This document shows, piece after piece, positions 52,156-61,317 of a stretch of 64,000 nt of DNA. The stretch is taken from the NCBI GenBank assembly GCA_018261615.1, contig JAGTSE010000012.1, positions 1 to 64,000 of the forward strand, given 5' to 3'. The stretch is from Pseudomonadota bacterium (GTDB taxonomy: Bacteria > Pseudomonadota > Gammaproteobacteria > Enterobacterales > Enterobacteriaceae). The notes under the pieces are model-generated. The model did no database searches. It saw only the letters and a program-made list of their open reading frames with translations, and was not told where the DNA came from. Numbering within the stretch: the stretch's first letter is position 1; each line of letters begins with the position of its first letter. The translations under genes were made by a program, and so were the position numbers.

Positions 52156-52776
52156 TCAGGCGTGGCGGGCAGAAGCCAGCAACGCGCCGACCAGCACAAA
52201 CAGCGAACCAAATACCTTATTCAGCGCCTTCATCTGGTGTGGGCCTTTGATCCAGCCGGCAATGCGCTGCGCCAGCGTCGCGTAGCCAATCATGACAATG
52301 ATGTCGACGACGATCGTTGTTACCCCCAGCACCACATACTGCATCAGTTGCGGCTGATGTGGCACGATAAATTGCGGGAACAGGGCGGCAAGAAAAACGA
52401 TGCTTTTCGGGTTGGTCAGGTTAACGAATACCGCCCGCTTAAACAGCCGACCGCGCGACTGGGTTTTCGCCAGCGTATTGAGATCGATAGCGCCTGCCGC
52501 GCGCCACTGCTGAATACCCAGCCAAATCAGGTAGGCTGCGCCCGCCCATTTCAGCACTTCAAACGCCAGTACGGAACGAGAAAACAGTGTGCCCAGCCCG
52601 ACGCCAACCAGTACGATATGAATGCCAAGCCCGGTTTGCAATCCGGCAATGGAAGCCGCCGCGCCGCGATAGCCGTAGCCGATGGACGTGGTCATGGTGT
52701 TAATCGCGCCGGAACCGGGCGAGAGGCTTAAAATGATTGAGGTCAGCAGATAGGCGAACCACCATTCGAAGGTCAT
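52156..52776 (-). CDS. rhtB: homoserine/homoserine lactone efflux protein RhtB
   Basis: 206-residue LysE-family exporter, paralogue of RhtC. The signature [18 protein letters not shown] near residue 18 and [18 protein letters not shown] near 120 fit RhtB. Exports homoserine and threonine; lactone export is inferred from E. coli. Divergent from pldB. Confidence 0.93.
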   Translation of the reverse strand: MTFEWWFAYLLTSIILSLSPGSGAINTMTTSIGYGYRGAAASIAGLQTGLGIHIVLVGVGLGTLFSRSVLAFEVLKWAGAAYLIWLGIQQWRAAGAIDLNTLAKTQSRGRLFKRAVFVNLTNPKSIVFLAALFPQFIVPHQPQLMQYVVLGVTTIVVDIIVMIGYATLAQRIAGWIKGPHQMKALNKVFGSLFVLVGALLASARHA

Positions 52777-52884
52777 GAGAAATTCCTGGTTGTCTGTTTT
52801 TATGCCACAATACGCTATTGTCAGTGGATTTTGCTATTGGTCACAAAAAAACGATTTTACATGGCTAACAGGGGCGAAATTCCG

Positions 52885-53877
52885 ATGTTTCGGCAAAAAA
52901 CGGCCTGGGAAACCAGAGAAAAAGCGTTCGCGGCATTTACCACCGGGCCGCTAATGGATTTCTGGCGCTCGCGTGAAGAAGCCGTGTTTACCGGTGTCGA
53001 TAACGTACCAGTCAGTTTTGTTCGCTTTCGCGATCGTCGCCACGATCGGGTGATTGTGGTTTGTCCAGGCCGTATTGAAAGCTACGTCAAATACGCCGAA
53101 CTGGCGTATGACCTGTTCTACCTCGGTTACGATGTGTTGATTATCGATCATCGCGGGCAGGGGCGTTCCGGGCGAATGTTGGCGGATACGCACCGGGGCC
53201 ATGTGGTCAACTTTAGCGATTATGTCAATGACTTGGCGGCATTCTGGCAGCAGGAGGTTGCCGACGGCCCCTGGCGCAAACGTTATATCCTGGCGCATTC
53301 GATGGGCGGCGCGATCGCCACACTCTTCTTACAGCGTTATCCGCATGCCTGTGATGCTATTGCTCTGTGCGCGCCAATGTTCGGAATTATCATTCGCCTG
53401 CCGGAGTGGATGGTGCGCCCGCTGCTTAACTGGGCGGAAAGCTATCCGCGTCTTCGTGAAAATTACGCAATCGGCACCGGAAGCTGGCGCGCGCTGCCGT
53501 TCGCTATTAACGTGCTGACCCACAGCCGCGAGCGTTACCGGCGCAATCTGCGTTTTTATGCCGACGAACCGACGCTGCGCGTGGGCGGGCCGACGTGGCA
53601 CTGGGTGCGCGAAGGCATTCTGGCCGGAGAACACGCGCTGGCAGGGGCGGCAAACGATGACACCCCAACATTGATTATTCAGGCGGAAGAAGAGCATGTG
53701 GTGGATAACCGCATGCAACAACGCTTCTGCGAAATTCGCGCTGCGGCGGGCCACCCTTGTGAAGGGGGAAAACCGTTTGTCATACCCGGCGCGTACCATG
53801 AGATCCTTTTCGAAAAGGACGCTATGCGCTCGGTTGCACTCAACGCCATCGTCGAATTCTTCGACCGGCATAACTAA
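52885..53877 (+). CDS. pldB: lysophospholipase L2
   Basis: Alpha/beta hydrolase that cleaves lysophospholipids. The nucleophile elbow AHSMGGA lies near residue 137, with HG-type oxyanion stretch DHRGQGRSGR near 90 and the catalytic His in GAYHEILFE near 305. Start at 52885 (MFRQKTAWETRE) matches E. coli; the frame opens upstream at 52831. At 330 residues it is about ten shorter than the E. coli protein because the C-terminal tail after FFDRHN is absent. Upstream of yigL. Confidence 0.94.
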   Translation: MFRQKTAWETREKAFAAFTTGPLMDFWRSREEAVFTGVDNVPVSFVRFRDRRHDRVIVVCPGRIESYVKYAELAYDLFYLGYDVLIIDHRGQGRSGRMLADTHRGHVVNFSDYVNDLAAFWQQEVADGPWRKRYILAHSMGGAIATLFLQRYPHACDAIALCAPMFGIIIRLPEWMVRPLLNWAESYPRLRENYAIGTGSWRALPFAINVLTHSRERYRRNLRFYADEPTLRVGGPTWHWVREGILAGEHALAGAANDDTPTLIIQAEEEHVVDNRMQQRFCEIRAAAGHPCEGGKPFVIPGAYHEILFEKDAMRSVALNAIVEFFDRHN

Positions 53878-53898
53878 TTATTGAGGTAGAATTTTCTT

Positions 53899-54699
53899 AT
53901 GTACCAGGTTGTTGCGTCTGATTTAGATGGCACGTTGCTCTCCCCTGACCACACACTGTCACCGTTCGCGAAAGAAACGTTAAAACTGCTGACCGGCCAC
54001 GGCGTCAATTTTGTCTTCGCTACTGGCCGCCACCATGTCGATGTCGGGCAAATCCGCGATAATCTCGGCATCAAGGCGTATATGATCACCTCCAACGGCG
54101 CGCGCGTACACGATACCGACGGAAATCTGGTCTTTAGCCACAATCTGGATCTCGATATCGCCAGCGATTTGTTCGGTGTGATGCACAACGAGAAAGATAT
54201 CATTACCAATGTCTACCGTAACGACGAATGGTTTATGAACCGCCATCGCCCTGACGAGATGCGTTTTTTCAAAGAAGCGGTGTTCCAGTATTCGCTGTAT
54301 GAGCCGGGCTTACTGGAGCCGGAAGGCATCAGCAAAGTCTTCTTCACCTGCGACAGCCATGAAAAATTGTTGCCGCTGGAGCAGGCGATCAATGCGCGCT
54401 GGGGCGACCGTGTCAACGTCAGCTTCTCGACGCTAACCTGCCTGGAAGTGATGGCAGGCGGTGTATCAAAGGGGCATGCGCTGGAAGCCGTTGCCGGTGC
54501 GCTGGGCTATGGTTTGAAGGGTTGCATCGCCTTTGGCGATGGCATGAACGATGCTGAAATGTTGTCGATGGCCGGTAAAGGCTGCATTATGGGCAATGCC
54601 CATCAGCGCTTGAAAGATCTGCATCCGGAGCTGGAAGTGATTGGCACCAATACGGATAACGCCGTGCCACATTACCTGCGTAAATTGTTTCTGCAATAA
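53899..54699 (+). CDS. yigL: HAD sugar/pyridoxal phosphatase YigL
   Basis: 266-residue Cof-type HAD phosphatase. Motif I DLDGTLLSPDH near residue 8, lysine region GVSKGHALE near 190 and motif IV FGDGMNDAEML near 213. E. coli/Salmonella YigL dephosphorylates sugar phosphates and pyridoxal phosphate; in Salmonella the sRNA SgrS stabilises the pldB-yigL message within pldB. 21 bases after pldB, likely the same operon. Confidence 0.94.
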   Translation: MYQVVASDLDGTLLSPDHTLSPFAKETLKLLTGHGVNFVFATGRHHVDVGQIRDNLGIKAYMITSNGARVHDTDGNLVFSHNLDLDIASDLFGVMHNEKDIITNVYRNDEWFMNRHRPDEMRFFKEAVFQYSLYEPGLLEPEGISKVFFTCDSHEKLLPLEQAINARWGDRVNVSFSTLTCLEVMAGGVSKGHALEAVAGALGYGLKGCIAFGDGMNDAEMLSMAGKGCIMGNAHQRLKDLHPELEVIGTNTDNAVPHYLRKLFLQ

Positions 54700-54803
54700 G
54701 GTTGACATTTGGGCATTAAATAATCATACGTCAACTAAATACTCAAACTTTGCGCAATTGAGTTCGCTACAATGAAGCCTCACTATTTTGAGAGAGCTTC
54801 ATT

Positions 54804-55703
54804 GTGGCGTTACTGATCATCACCACGATCTTGTGGGCCTTTTCCTTTAGCCTGATTGGCGAATACCTTGCTGGCCATGTCGACAGCTATTTCTCTGTGC
54901 TGATGCGCGTGGGGCTGGCGGCGCTGGTGTTTTTACCGTTCCTGCGCATGCGCGGGCACAACCTGAAAACCATTGGCCTGTATATGCTAGTGGGCGCGAT
55001 GCAGCTTGGCATTATGTACCTGTTCAGTTTCCAGGCGTATCTCTACCTGACGGTCTCTGAATTCCTGCTGTTTACTGTCTTCACGCCGCTGTACGTTACG
55101 CTGATTTACGATCTGCTGAGCAAGCGCGGGTTGCGCTGGAGCTACGCCCTGAGCGCCGGGCTGGCGGTGATTGGCGCGGCTATTATTCGTTATGACAAAA
55201 TCAGCGATCACTTCTGGATCGGTTTGATTTTGGTGCAGCTGGCGAACATCAGCTTCGCCATTGGCATGGTCGGTTATAAACGCCTGATGGAAACGCGCCC
55301 CATGCCCCAGCACAACGCCTTTGCGTGGTTCTATCTGGGGGCGTTTGCCGTTGCTGTCACCGCGTGGTTTGTGATGGGTAACCCGCAGAAGCTGCCGACC
55401 ACCACCTTGCAGTGGGGCGTGCTGGTATGGCTGGGCGTGGTCGCTTCCGGTCTGGGTTATTTTATGTGGAACTACGGTGCAACGCAGGTTGACGCCGGGA
55501 CGCTCGGTATTATGAACAATGTGCATGTTCCCGCCGGGCTGCTGGTCAACCTCGCTATCTGGCAGGAACAGCCGCACTGGCCGAGCTTTATTATTGGTGG
55601 GGCGGTGATAATGGCTTCGCTGTGGGTACATCGCCGTTGGGTCGCTCCGCGCTCCGCACAAATGGCAGGTGATCGCACGCGTGGTTCCGCGCTGAGCGAA
55701 TAA
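54804..55703 (+). CDS. yigM: biotin transporter YigM (EamA family)
   Basis: 299-residue DMT-superfamily protein with ten membrane helices; E. coli YigM is the high-affinity biotin importer. GTG start at 54804 ([16 protein letters not shown]). I did not find a convincing BirA operator in the 104-base gap upstream. The last 113 bases overlap the 3' end of convergent metR on the other strand. Confidence 0.92.
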   Translation: MALLIITTILWAFSFSLIGEYLAGHVDSYFSVLMRVGLAALVFLPFLRMRGHNLKTIGLYMLVGAMQLGIMYLFSFQAYLYLTVSEFLLFTVFTPLYVTLIYDLLSKRGLRWSYALSAGLAVIGAAIIRYDKISDHFWIGLILVQLANISFAIGMVGYKRLMETRPMPQHNAFAWFYLGAFAVAVTAWFVMGNPQKLPTTTLQWGVLVWLGVVASGLGYFMWNYGATQVDAGTLGIMNNVHVPAGLLVNLAIWQEQPHWPSFIIGGAVIMASLWVHRRWVAPRSAQMAGDRTRGSALSE

Positions 55704-56544
55704 ACGCTTCCGTAACCGGCTGACGCTGCTCGCCATCGCGCACCGCTGCGTACAGTCGGCTCCACAATCCTTCGCCCAGGGTTTTGGTTACTACCAGACC
55801 CTGGCGTTCAAAACTCTCCACCACCCAGTGCGGTAGCGCCGCGATCCCCATCCGGGCGGCAACCATCTGAATCAACAATAGCGTGTTATCGACGCTTTTC
55901 AGCGCCGGGCTGATGCCTGCCGGTTGCAGGAAATGACGCCATATATCAAGGCGGCTACGCTGCACCGGGTAGATCAGCAGTGTTTCGCTGGCGAGATCGT
56001 CCGGCGTGATGCGCGCTTTTGCCGCCAGTGGGTGATCCGGCGCCAGCACCAGCCGCACTTCAAAATCAAACATCGGTGAATAGTGTAGGCCGCTGCGCGG
56101 CAGAATGTCGGATGTCATTACCAGATCCAGCTCACCCTGTTGCAGCGAAGGCTGCGGGTCAAAGGTCACGCCGGATTTGAAATCCATCTCCACCTGCGGC
56201 CAGTTCTGGCGGAAGTTCTCAAGCGCGGGCGTCAGCCACTGAATACAGCTATGGCATTCAATAGCGATGCGCAATGTGGCTTGCTGCGGCTCGTTACAGG
56301 CCTGCAGCGCGCGGCTGATTTGCGGCAGTACCTGGTTGGCCAGTTGCAGCAGGATCTCGCCCTGCGGCGTAAAACGCAGCGGTTGACTTTTACGCACAAA
56401 CAAACGGAAGCCGAGGCGTTGTTCCAGATCGCTGAACTGGTGGGAAAGCGCCGACTGCGTCTGATGCAACGTTGCCGCTGCTGCTGCCAGCGACCCGCTG
56501 TTTCGTAACGCCTGTAGCGTTTTCAGATGTTTAATTTCGATCAT
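55591..56544 (-). CDS. metR: LysR-type regulator MetR
   Basis: 317-residue LysR-family activator of metE and related genes with homocysteine as co-activator. Helix-turn-helix at residues about 18-37 ([20 protein letters not shown]) and cofactor domain 90-295. The C-terminal 20 residues are diverged from E. coli. It diverges from metE and overlaps the end of yigM on the opposite strand. Confidence 0.95.
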   Translation of the reverse strand: MIEIKHLKTLQALRNSGSLAAAAATLHQTQSALSHQFSDLEQRLGFRLFVRKSQPLRFTPQGEILLQLANQVLPQISRALQACNEPQQATLRIAIECHSCIQWLTPALENFRQNWPQVEMDFKSGVTFDPQPSLQQGELDLVMTSDILPRSGLHYSPMFDFEVRLVLAPDHPLAAKARITPDDLASETLLIYPVQRSRLDIWRHFLQPAGISPALKSVDNTLLLIQMVAARMGIAALPHWVVESFERQGLVVTKTLGEGLWSRLYAAVRDGEQRQPVTEAFIRSARNHACDHLPFVRSAERPNGDVPTAKPLSPPHQ

Positions 56545-56556
56545 GAATGTCCTTCA
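56544..56556. promoter_or_regulatory. MetR-binding site
   Basis: TGAATGTCCTTCA fits the MetR consensus TGAA-N5-TTCA exactly and overlaps the metR start codon by one base, consistent with MetR autorepression and metE activation. A second, poorer copy (TGAACAATTTGCG) begins at 56565. Confidence 0.7.
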
Positions 56557-56607
56557 CCCCGGCATGAACAATTTGCGCTTGAGGTTTATACAGTACCTTT
56601 ACAATAT

Positions 56608-56631
56608 GGATGTGTAAACATCTGGACGTCT
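56608..56631. promoter_or_regulatory. candidate MetJ operator
   Basis: Three tandem 8-mers, GGATGTGT, AAACATCT and GGACGTCT, resemble the met box AGACGTCT; the last is a 7/8 match. They lie just after a possible metE promoter (TTGAGG at 56579, CAATAT at 56602, 17-base spacer), where MetJ with S-adenosylmethionine would block initiation. The operator abuts the ERIC element. Confidence 0.6.
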
Positions 56632-56757
56632 AAACTCGTCATATTTCGACTTGCAGGTGCGTTGGCTGCCTTGCGCGCCCCAGTCACTTACTTCAGTAAG
56701 CTCCTGGGGACGCACTACGTTGCCGCCTTCCTGCCAGCCGAACTATTTAGAGTTTTA
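56630..56757 (+). repeat. ERIC element in the metE leader
   Basis: A 128-bp ERIC palindrome with core CCCCAGTCACTTA and TAAGCTCCTGGGG, ends TAAACTC (56631) and GAGTTTTA (56750), and CTTGCAGGTGCGTTGGCTG / TTGCCGCCTTCCTG arms. It lies between the MetJ box and the metE ribosome-binding site, so it forms most of the predicted metE 5' UTR. Confidence 0.9.
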
Positions 56758-56789
56758 CATTCAGAATCAGAAAATTAAAGGAAGAAGAC

Positions 56790-59051
56790 ATGACAATACA
56801 TAACCACACCCTCGGTTTTCCTCGCGTCGGCCTGCGTCGCGAGCTGAAAAAAGCGCAAGAAAGTTACTGGGCGGGGAATTCTTCTCGCGAAGAGCTGCTG
56901 GCGGTAGGGCGCGAGCTGCGCGCCCGTCACTGGGATCAGCAAAAACAGGCCGGGATCGACCTGCTGCCGGTCGGTGATTTCGCCTGGTACGACCATGTTC
57001 TGACCACCAGCCTGCTGCTGGGCAATGTGCCGGCTCGTCATCAGAACAACGACGGCTCTGTCGATATCGACACCCTGTTCCGCATTGGCCGCGGTCGTGC
57101 ACCGACCGGCGAACCAGCGGCAGCGGCAGAGATGACCAAATGGTTTAACACCAACTACCACTACATGGTGCCGGAATTCAGCAAAGGCCAACAGTTCAAA
57201 CTGACCTGGACGCAACTGCTGGATGAAGTGGACGAAGCGCTGGCGCTGGGTCACAAGGTGAAGCCCGTGCTACTTGGGCCGGTCACATACCTGTGGTTGG
57301 GCAAAGTGAAAGGCGAACAGTTTGATCGCTTAAACCTGCTGAACGACATTCTGCCGGTCTACCAGCAAGTGCTGGCCGAACTGGCGAAACGCGGTATTGA
57401 GTGGATGCAGATCGACGAACCGGCGCTGGTGCTGGAGCTGCCGCAAGAGTGGCTGGACGCCTTCAAACCGGCGTATGACGCGCTGAATGGCAAGGTAAAA
57501 CTGCTGCTGACCACCTATTTCGAAGGCGTCACGCCGAACCTGGACACCATTACCGCGTTGCCGGTGCAGGGGCTGCATGTCGATCTGGTACACGGTAAAG
57601 ACAACGTCGCACAGTTGCATCAGCGTCTGCCTTCCGACTGGCTGCTATCTGCCGGTCTGGTAAATGGCCGTAATGTCTGGCGCGCCGATCTGAGTGAAAA
57701 ATATGCGCAGATTAAAGATGTGGTCGGCAAACGCCCACTGTGGGTTGCCTCTTCCTGCTCGCTGCTGCACAGCCCGATCGATCTGAGCGTTGAGACGCGT
57801 CTTGATGCCGAAGTGAAAAGCTGGTTCGCCTTCGCCCTGCAAAAATGCGAAGAACTGGCGTTGTTGCGTGATGCCCTGAACAGCGGTAACCCAGAAAAAC
57901 TGAATGAATGGAGTGCCCCGATCCAGGCGCGCCGCCACTCTACCCGTGTGCACAACCCGGCGGTGGCAAAACGTCTGGCGGCGATCACTGCGCAGGACAG
58001 CCAGCGCGCACGTCCGTACACTGAGCGCGTACAAGCGCAGCGCGTGCGTTTCAACCTGCCGGCGTGGCCGACCACGACTATCGGCTCGTTCCCGCAGACC
58101 ACCGAGATCCGCGGATTGCGTCTGGATTTTAAACAGGGACGTTTAGATGCGGGCAATTACCGCTCCGGCATCGCTGAACACATTAAACAGGCGATTATTG
58201 AACAGGAGCGCTTGGGGCTGGATGTGCTGGTACACGGAGAAGCAGAACGTAACGACATGGTGGAATACTTTGGTGAACACCTTGATGGTTTCGTCTTTAC
58301 GCAAAATGGCTGGGTACAGAGCTACGGTTCTCGATGCGTGAAGCCGCCAGTGGTGATCGGCGACGTGAGCCGCCCGGAAGCGATTACTGTCGAATGGGCG
58401 AAGTACGCACAATCGCTGACCGACAAACCGGTCAAAGGCATGCTGACCGGGCCGGTCACCATCCTCTGCTGGTCTTTCCCACGCGAAGATGTCACCCGCG
58501 AAACCATCGCCAAACAGATCGCGCTGGCGCTGCGTGATGAAGTGGCCGATCTGGAAGCCGCTGGTATTGGCATCATCCAGATCGACGAACCGGCACTGCG
58601 CGAAGGTTTACCGCTGCGCCGCAGCGACTGGGATGCTTACCTGACGTGGGGCGTGGAAGCGTTCCGTATTAATTCGGCGGTGGCGAGGGATGACACGCAG
58701 ATCCACACACACATGTGTTATTGCGAATTCAACGACATCATGGATTCCATTGCCGCTCTGGATGCTGATGTGATCACCATCGAAACCTCGCGTTCGGATA
58801 TGGAACTGCTGGAGTCGTTCGAAGAGTTTGAATACCCGAACGAAATCGGACCGGGCGTATACGACATTCACTCGCCGAACGTGCCGAGCGTGGAGTGGAT
58901 TGAAGCCCTGCTGCAAAAAGCGGCGCAGCGCATTCCGGCACAGCGCTTGTGGGTAAATCCGGATTGCGGTCTGAAAACCCGCGGCTGGCCGGAAACCCGC
59001 GCCGCGCTGGCTAATATGGTGAAAGCAGCGCAGAACCTGCGTCAGCAGTAA
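56790..59051 (+). CDS. metE: cobalamin-independent methionine synthase
   Basis: 753-residue zinc enzyme transferring a methyl group from 5-methyltetrahydropteroyl-triglutamate to homocysteine, the last step of methionine synthesis without B12. Two related TIM-barrel halves; the zinc ligands lie in HTHMCYCEF (near residue 641-643) and NPDCGLKTR (near 726). AGGAAG at 56778 precedes the ATG. Activated by divergent MetR and probably repressed by MetJ. Confidence 0.97.
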   Translation: MTIHNHTLGFPRVGLRRELKKAQESYWAGNSSREELLAVGRELRARHWDQQKQAGIDLLPVGDFAWYDHVLTTSLLLGNVPARHQNNDGSVDIDTLFRIGRGRAPTGEPAAAAEMTKWFNTNYHYMVPEFSKGQQFKLTWTQLLDEVDEALALGHKVKPVLLGPVTYLWLGKVKGEQFDRLNLLNDILPVYQQVLAELAKRGIEWMQIDEPALVLELPQEWLDAFKPAYDALNGKVKLLLTTYFEGVTPNLDTITALPVQGLHVDLVHGKDNVAQLHQRLPSDWLLSAGLVNGRNVWRADLSEKYAQIKDVVGKRPLWVASSCSLLHSPIDLSVETRLDAEVKSWFAFALQKCEELALLRDALNSGNPEKLNEWSAPIQARRHSTRVHNPAVAKRLAAITAQDSQRARPYTERVQAQRVRFNLPAWPTTTIGSFPQTTEIRGLRLDFKQGRLDAGNYRSGIAEHIKQAIIEQERLGLDVLVHGEAERNDMVEYFGEHLDGFVFTQNGWVQSYGSRCVKPPVVIGDVSRPEAITVEWAKYAQSLTDKPVKGMLTGPVTILCWSFPREDVTRETIAKQIALALRDEVADLEAAGIGIIQIDEPALREGLPLRRSDWDAYLTWGVEAFRINSAVARDDTQIHTHMCYCEFNDIMDSIAALDADVITIETSRSDMELLESFEEFEYPNEIGPGVYDIHSPNVPSVEWIEALLQKAAQRIPAQRLWVNPDCGLKTRGWPETRAALANMVKAAQNLRQQ

Positions 59052-59060
59052 ACAGCCATG

Positions 59061-59093
59061 CGCCGCCGGATCGTTCACCGGCGGCGTTTTTTT
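59061..59093 (+). terminator. metE terminator
   Basis: CGCCGCCGG/CCGGCGGCG, a 9-bp all-GC stem with 8-base loop and seven T, ten bases after the metE stop. Confidence 0.95.
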
Positions 59094-59308
59094 AATGGGG
59101 GTCGTGTCATGGTTCAGGATGCTGTCGTAGCGTGTTTTTGTGGGGGCGATTTCTTATTTCTGACAGGGGAATAGAAGTTTCTTGATCCCATTGAACTTTT
59201 TCTTAATGAAAAATGAAGGTTCCATATAAATCAGTTTTCCTTCTCACTTTTAATACAGTCAGAAATTCAAGAAATTCTCGTATTAGCATTTTATCTTTAA
59301 CATTATTG

Positions 59309-59327
59309 GCCGGGGAGTTTCCCCGGC
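59309..59327. terminator. hairpin downstream of ysgA
   Basis: GCCGGGGA-GTT-TCCCCGGC, perfect 8-bp stem, eight bases beyond the ysgA stop; a likely end of the ysgA message though the minus-strand tail is not a pure T-run. The segment 59094-59308 between here and the metE terminator is AT-rich compared with its surroundings and shows no gene or RNA I can support. Confidence 0.55.
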
Positions 59328-59334
59328 ACGGATA

Positions 59335-60141
59335 TTATTTTTTACTGTACTGGGCAAACCATGTCAGCATGCGTTGCCAGCCATCTTTTGCCGACTCTTC
59401 ATGATAACTCGGGCGGTAATCGGCATTAAAGGCATGGCCCGCTTCCGGGTAAACCACAATCTCGGCAGTGGCGTTGGCTGCCCGCAGCGCCTGGCGCATG
59501 GTTTCCACGTTTTCGAGCGGAATGCTGGTATCCTGCGCGCCGTATAAACCCAGTACTGGCGCGGTCAGATCGGTCGCGACATCTACCGGGTGGCGCGGCG
59601 AGTTGAGCGATTTCTCTCCTACCAGCTTACCGTACCAGGCCACCGCGGCTTTCAACTGCGGGTTATGCGCCGCATACAGCCAGACGATACGCCCGCCCCA
59701 GCAAAAACCGGTGATCAACAACTGATGCGCGTTACCGCCATTGCGCGCCGCCCAATTGGCGACGTGGTCGAGATCGGCCAGTACCTGAGCATCCGGCACC
59801 TTGCTGACCAGCCCGCTCAGTAACGTCTGGATATCGGCGAAATCATTCGGATCGCCCTGGCGGAAGTAGAGCTCAGGCGCAATGGCGAGATAACCTTCCA
59901 GCGCCAGGCGGCGGCAGAGATCGCGAATATGTTCATGTACGCCGAAAATCTCCTGTACCACAATGACGATCGGCAACGGACCATCGGCATTTCTGGGGCG
60001 GGCGTGAAATGCAGGCATATTGTCGCCCTGCGTGGGAATGGAGGTTTCGCCTGTGATTAGGGCGTCCTCCGGTGTTTGAACGATGGTGGAAGCGTGAGGC
60101 GAAGCCGCAGGTGCAAAGCCCGGCTGTTTGTTGGTTGTCAT
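59335..60141 (-). CDS. ysgA: dienelactone hydrolase family protein YsgA
   Basis: 268-residue alpha/beta hydrolase. The catalytic Cys elbow is GFCWGGRIVWLY near residue 142, with Asp in GAQDTSIP near 200 and His in AGHAFNADYRPSYH near 235. Start at 60141 (MTTNKQPGFAPAASP) is favoured over 60153 because GGAG lies six bases before it. The natural substrate is unknown. In E. coli it sits in the same place between metE and udp. Confidence 0.92.
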   Translation of the reverse strand: MTTNKQPGFAPAASPHASTIVQTPEDALITGETSIPTQGDNMPAFHARPRNADGPLPIVIVVQEIFGVHEHIRDLCRRLALEGYLAIAPELYFRQGDPNDFADIQTLLSGLVSKVPDAQVLADLDHVANWAARNGGNAHQLLITGFCWGGRIVWLYAAHNPQLKAAVAWYGKLVGEKSLNSPRHPVDVATDLTAPVLGLYGAQDTSIPLENVETMRQALRAANATAEIVVYPEAGHAFNADYRPSYHEESAKDGWQRMLTWFAQYSKK

Positions 60142-60260
60142 GGCATTCTCCATACCCTTTTATTAGCGCTTCAATAACTATAGACGGGAAGATCTGGTGC
60201 GCGCGCAAATCCCCGTTTCATCGACTATCTTTGCTGCAGCGTTGTGAGATACTGCATATC

Positions 60261-60280
60261 AATGTGATGTAAATCACCAA
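60261..60280. promoter_or_regulatory. CRP site 1 upstream of udp
   Basis: AATGTGATGTAAATCACCAA matches the CRP consensus (TGTGA-N6-TCACC-like). With the site at 60311 it reproduces the paired CRP arrangement of the E. coli udp promoter, where CytR binds between the two. Confidence 0.8.
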
Positions 60281-60310
60281 TTTATTGAAATGATATGCAA
60301 ACATTTTCTT

Positions 60311-60333
60311 TCGTGGTGATGTCAATCACGAAA
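60311..60333. promoter_or_regulatory. CRP site 2 upstream of udp
   Basis: TCGTGGTGATGTCAATCACGAAA: GGTGAT and ATCACG half-sites 50 bases after site 1. The spacer (60281-60310, containing TGCAAAC) is where CytR would bind. Confidence 0.7.
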
Positions 60334-60402
60334 ACGGACAGGCGCCTTCTGTAAAGTGGCGTTTTGCCTCTCCTGATAAAACCAACCACAGAGGAGTCTG
60401 TT

Positions 60403-61164
60403 ATGTCCAGGTCTGATGTTTTTCATCTCGGTCTCACCAAAAACGATTTACAAGGGGCTACGCTGGCTATCGTCCCTGGCGATCCAGAGCGTGTGGAAAA
60501 GATCGCCGCGCTGATGGATAAGCCGGTCAAGCTGGCATCTCATCGCGAATTTACCAGTTGGCGTGCCGAACTGGATGGCAAACCGGTTATTGTGTGTTCC
60601 ACCGGTATCGGCGGTCCGTCAACCTCTATCGCCGTAGAAGAACTGGCGCAGCTTGGCATCCGCACTTTTCTGCGTGTCGGCACGACCGGGGCGATTCAGC
60701 CGCATATCAATGTTGGCGATGTATTGATCACCACAGCCTCCGTGCGCCTCGATGGCGCCAGCCTGCATTTTGCACCAATGGAATACCCGGCGGTGGCTGA
60801 TTTTGCCTGCACCACGGCGCTGGTCGCCGCGGCGGATGCAATTGGCGCAACCAAACATATTGGCGTAACGGCATCTTCCGATACCTTTTACCCGGGCCAG
60901 GAGCGTTATGACACATTCTCCGGACGCGTGGTGAAAAGCTTTAAAGGCTCAATGGAAGAGTGGCAATCAATGGGGGTGATGAATTATGAAATGGAATCCG
61001 CGACGTTGCTGACCATGTGTTCAAGCCAGGGACTGCGCGCCGGGATGGTGGCTGGGGTGATTGTGAACCGTACCCAGCAGGAGATCCCGAATGCAGAAAC
61101 GATGAAACAGACCGAAAGCCACGCCGTGAAAATCGTGGTGGAAGCCGCACGTCACCTGCTGTAA
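60403..61164 (+). CDS. udp: uridine phosphorylase
   Basis: Cleaves uridine to uracil and ribose-1-phosphate in pyrimidine salvage; hexameric nucleoside phosphorylase family. Start at 60403 ([15 protein letters not shown]) after GAGGAG gives 253 residues as in E. coli; the frame opens 13 codons earlier without support. Phosphate/ribose motifs [10 protein letters not shown] near 24 and [14 protein letters not shown] near 92 are conserved. Controlled by CRP and probably CytR. Confidence 0.97.
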   Translation: MSRSDVFHLGLTKNDLQGATLAIVPGDPERVEKIAALMDKPVKLASHREFTSWRAELDGKPVIVCSTGIGGPSTSIAVEELAQLGIRTFLRVGTTGAIQPHINVGDVLITTASVRLDGASLHFAPMEYPAVADFACTTALVAAADAIGATKHIGVTASSDTFYPGQERYDTFSGRVVKSFKGSMEEWQSMGVMNYEMESATLLTMCSSQGLRAGMVAGVIVNRTQQEIPNAETMKQTESHAVKIVVEAARHLL

Positions 61165-61178
61165 TTCCTCTCTTCCGG

Positions 61179-61210
61179 TGCCCGGTAATGCTGCGTTTAC
61201 CGGGCCTGAC
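61179..61210. repeat. REP-like palindrome after udp
   Basis: GCCCGGTAA-TGCTGCGT-TTACCGGGC: REP-type hairpin 15 bases after the udp stop, without a T-run. Confidence 0.7.
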
Positions 61211-61317
61211 AAATCCCTTTCCGTTTCTGCGTAGCTCCTCGCAGGAAAAGCCCTTCCCAACTGGACGTTTATACAGCACAATTCCCGCTTGTACGGATAA
61301 GGTATAAGAGAGGCGTG

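Noticed and set aside
54700..54803. BirA operator upstream of yigM
   Set aside because: I looked for TGTAAACC/GGTTTACA halves and saw no convincing pair.
59213..59404. 63-codon plus-strand frame between metE and ysgA
   Set aside because: Runs through the ysgA terminator hairpin into the 3' end of ysgA on the other strand; no ribosome-binding site or recognisable product.
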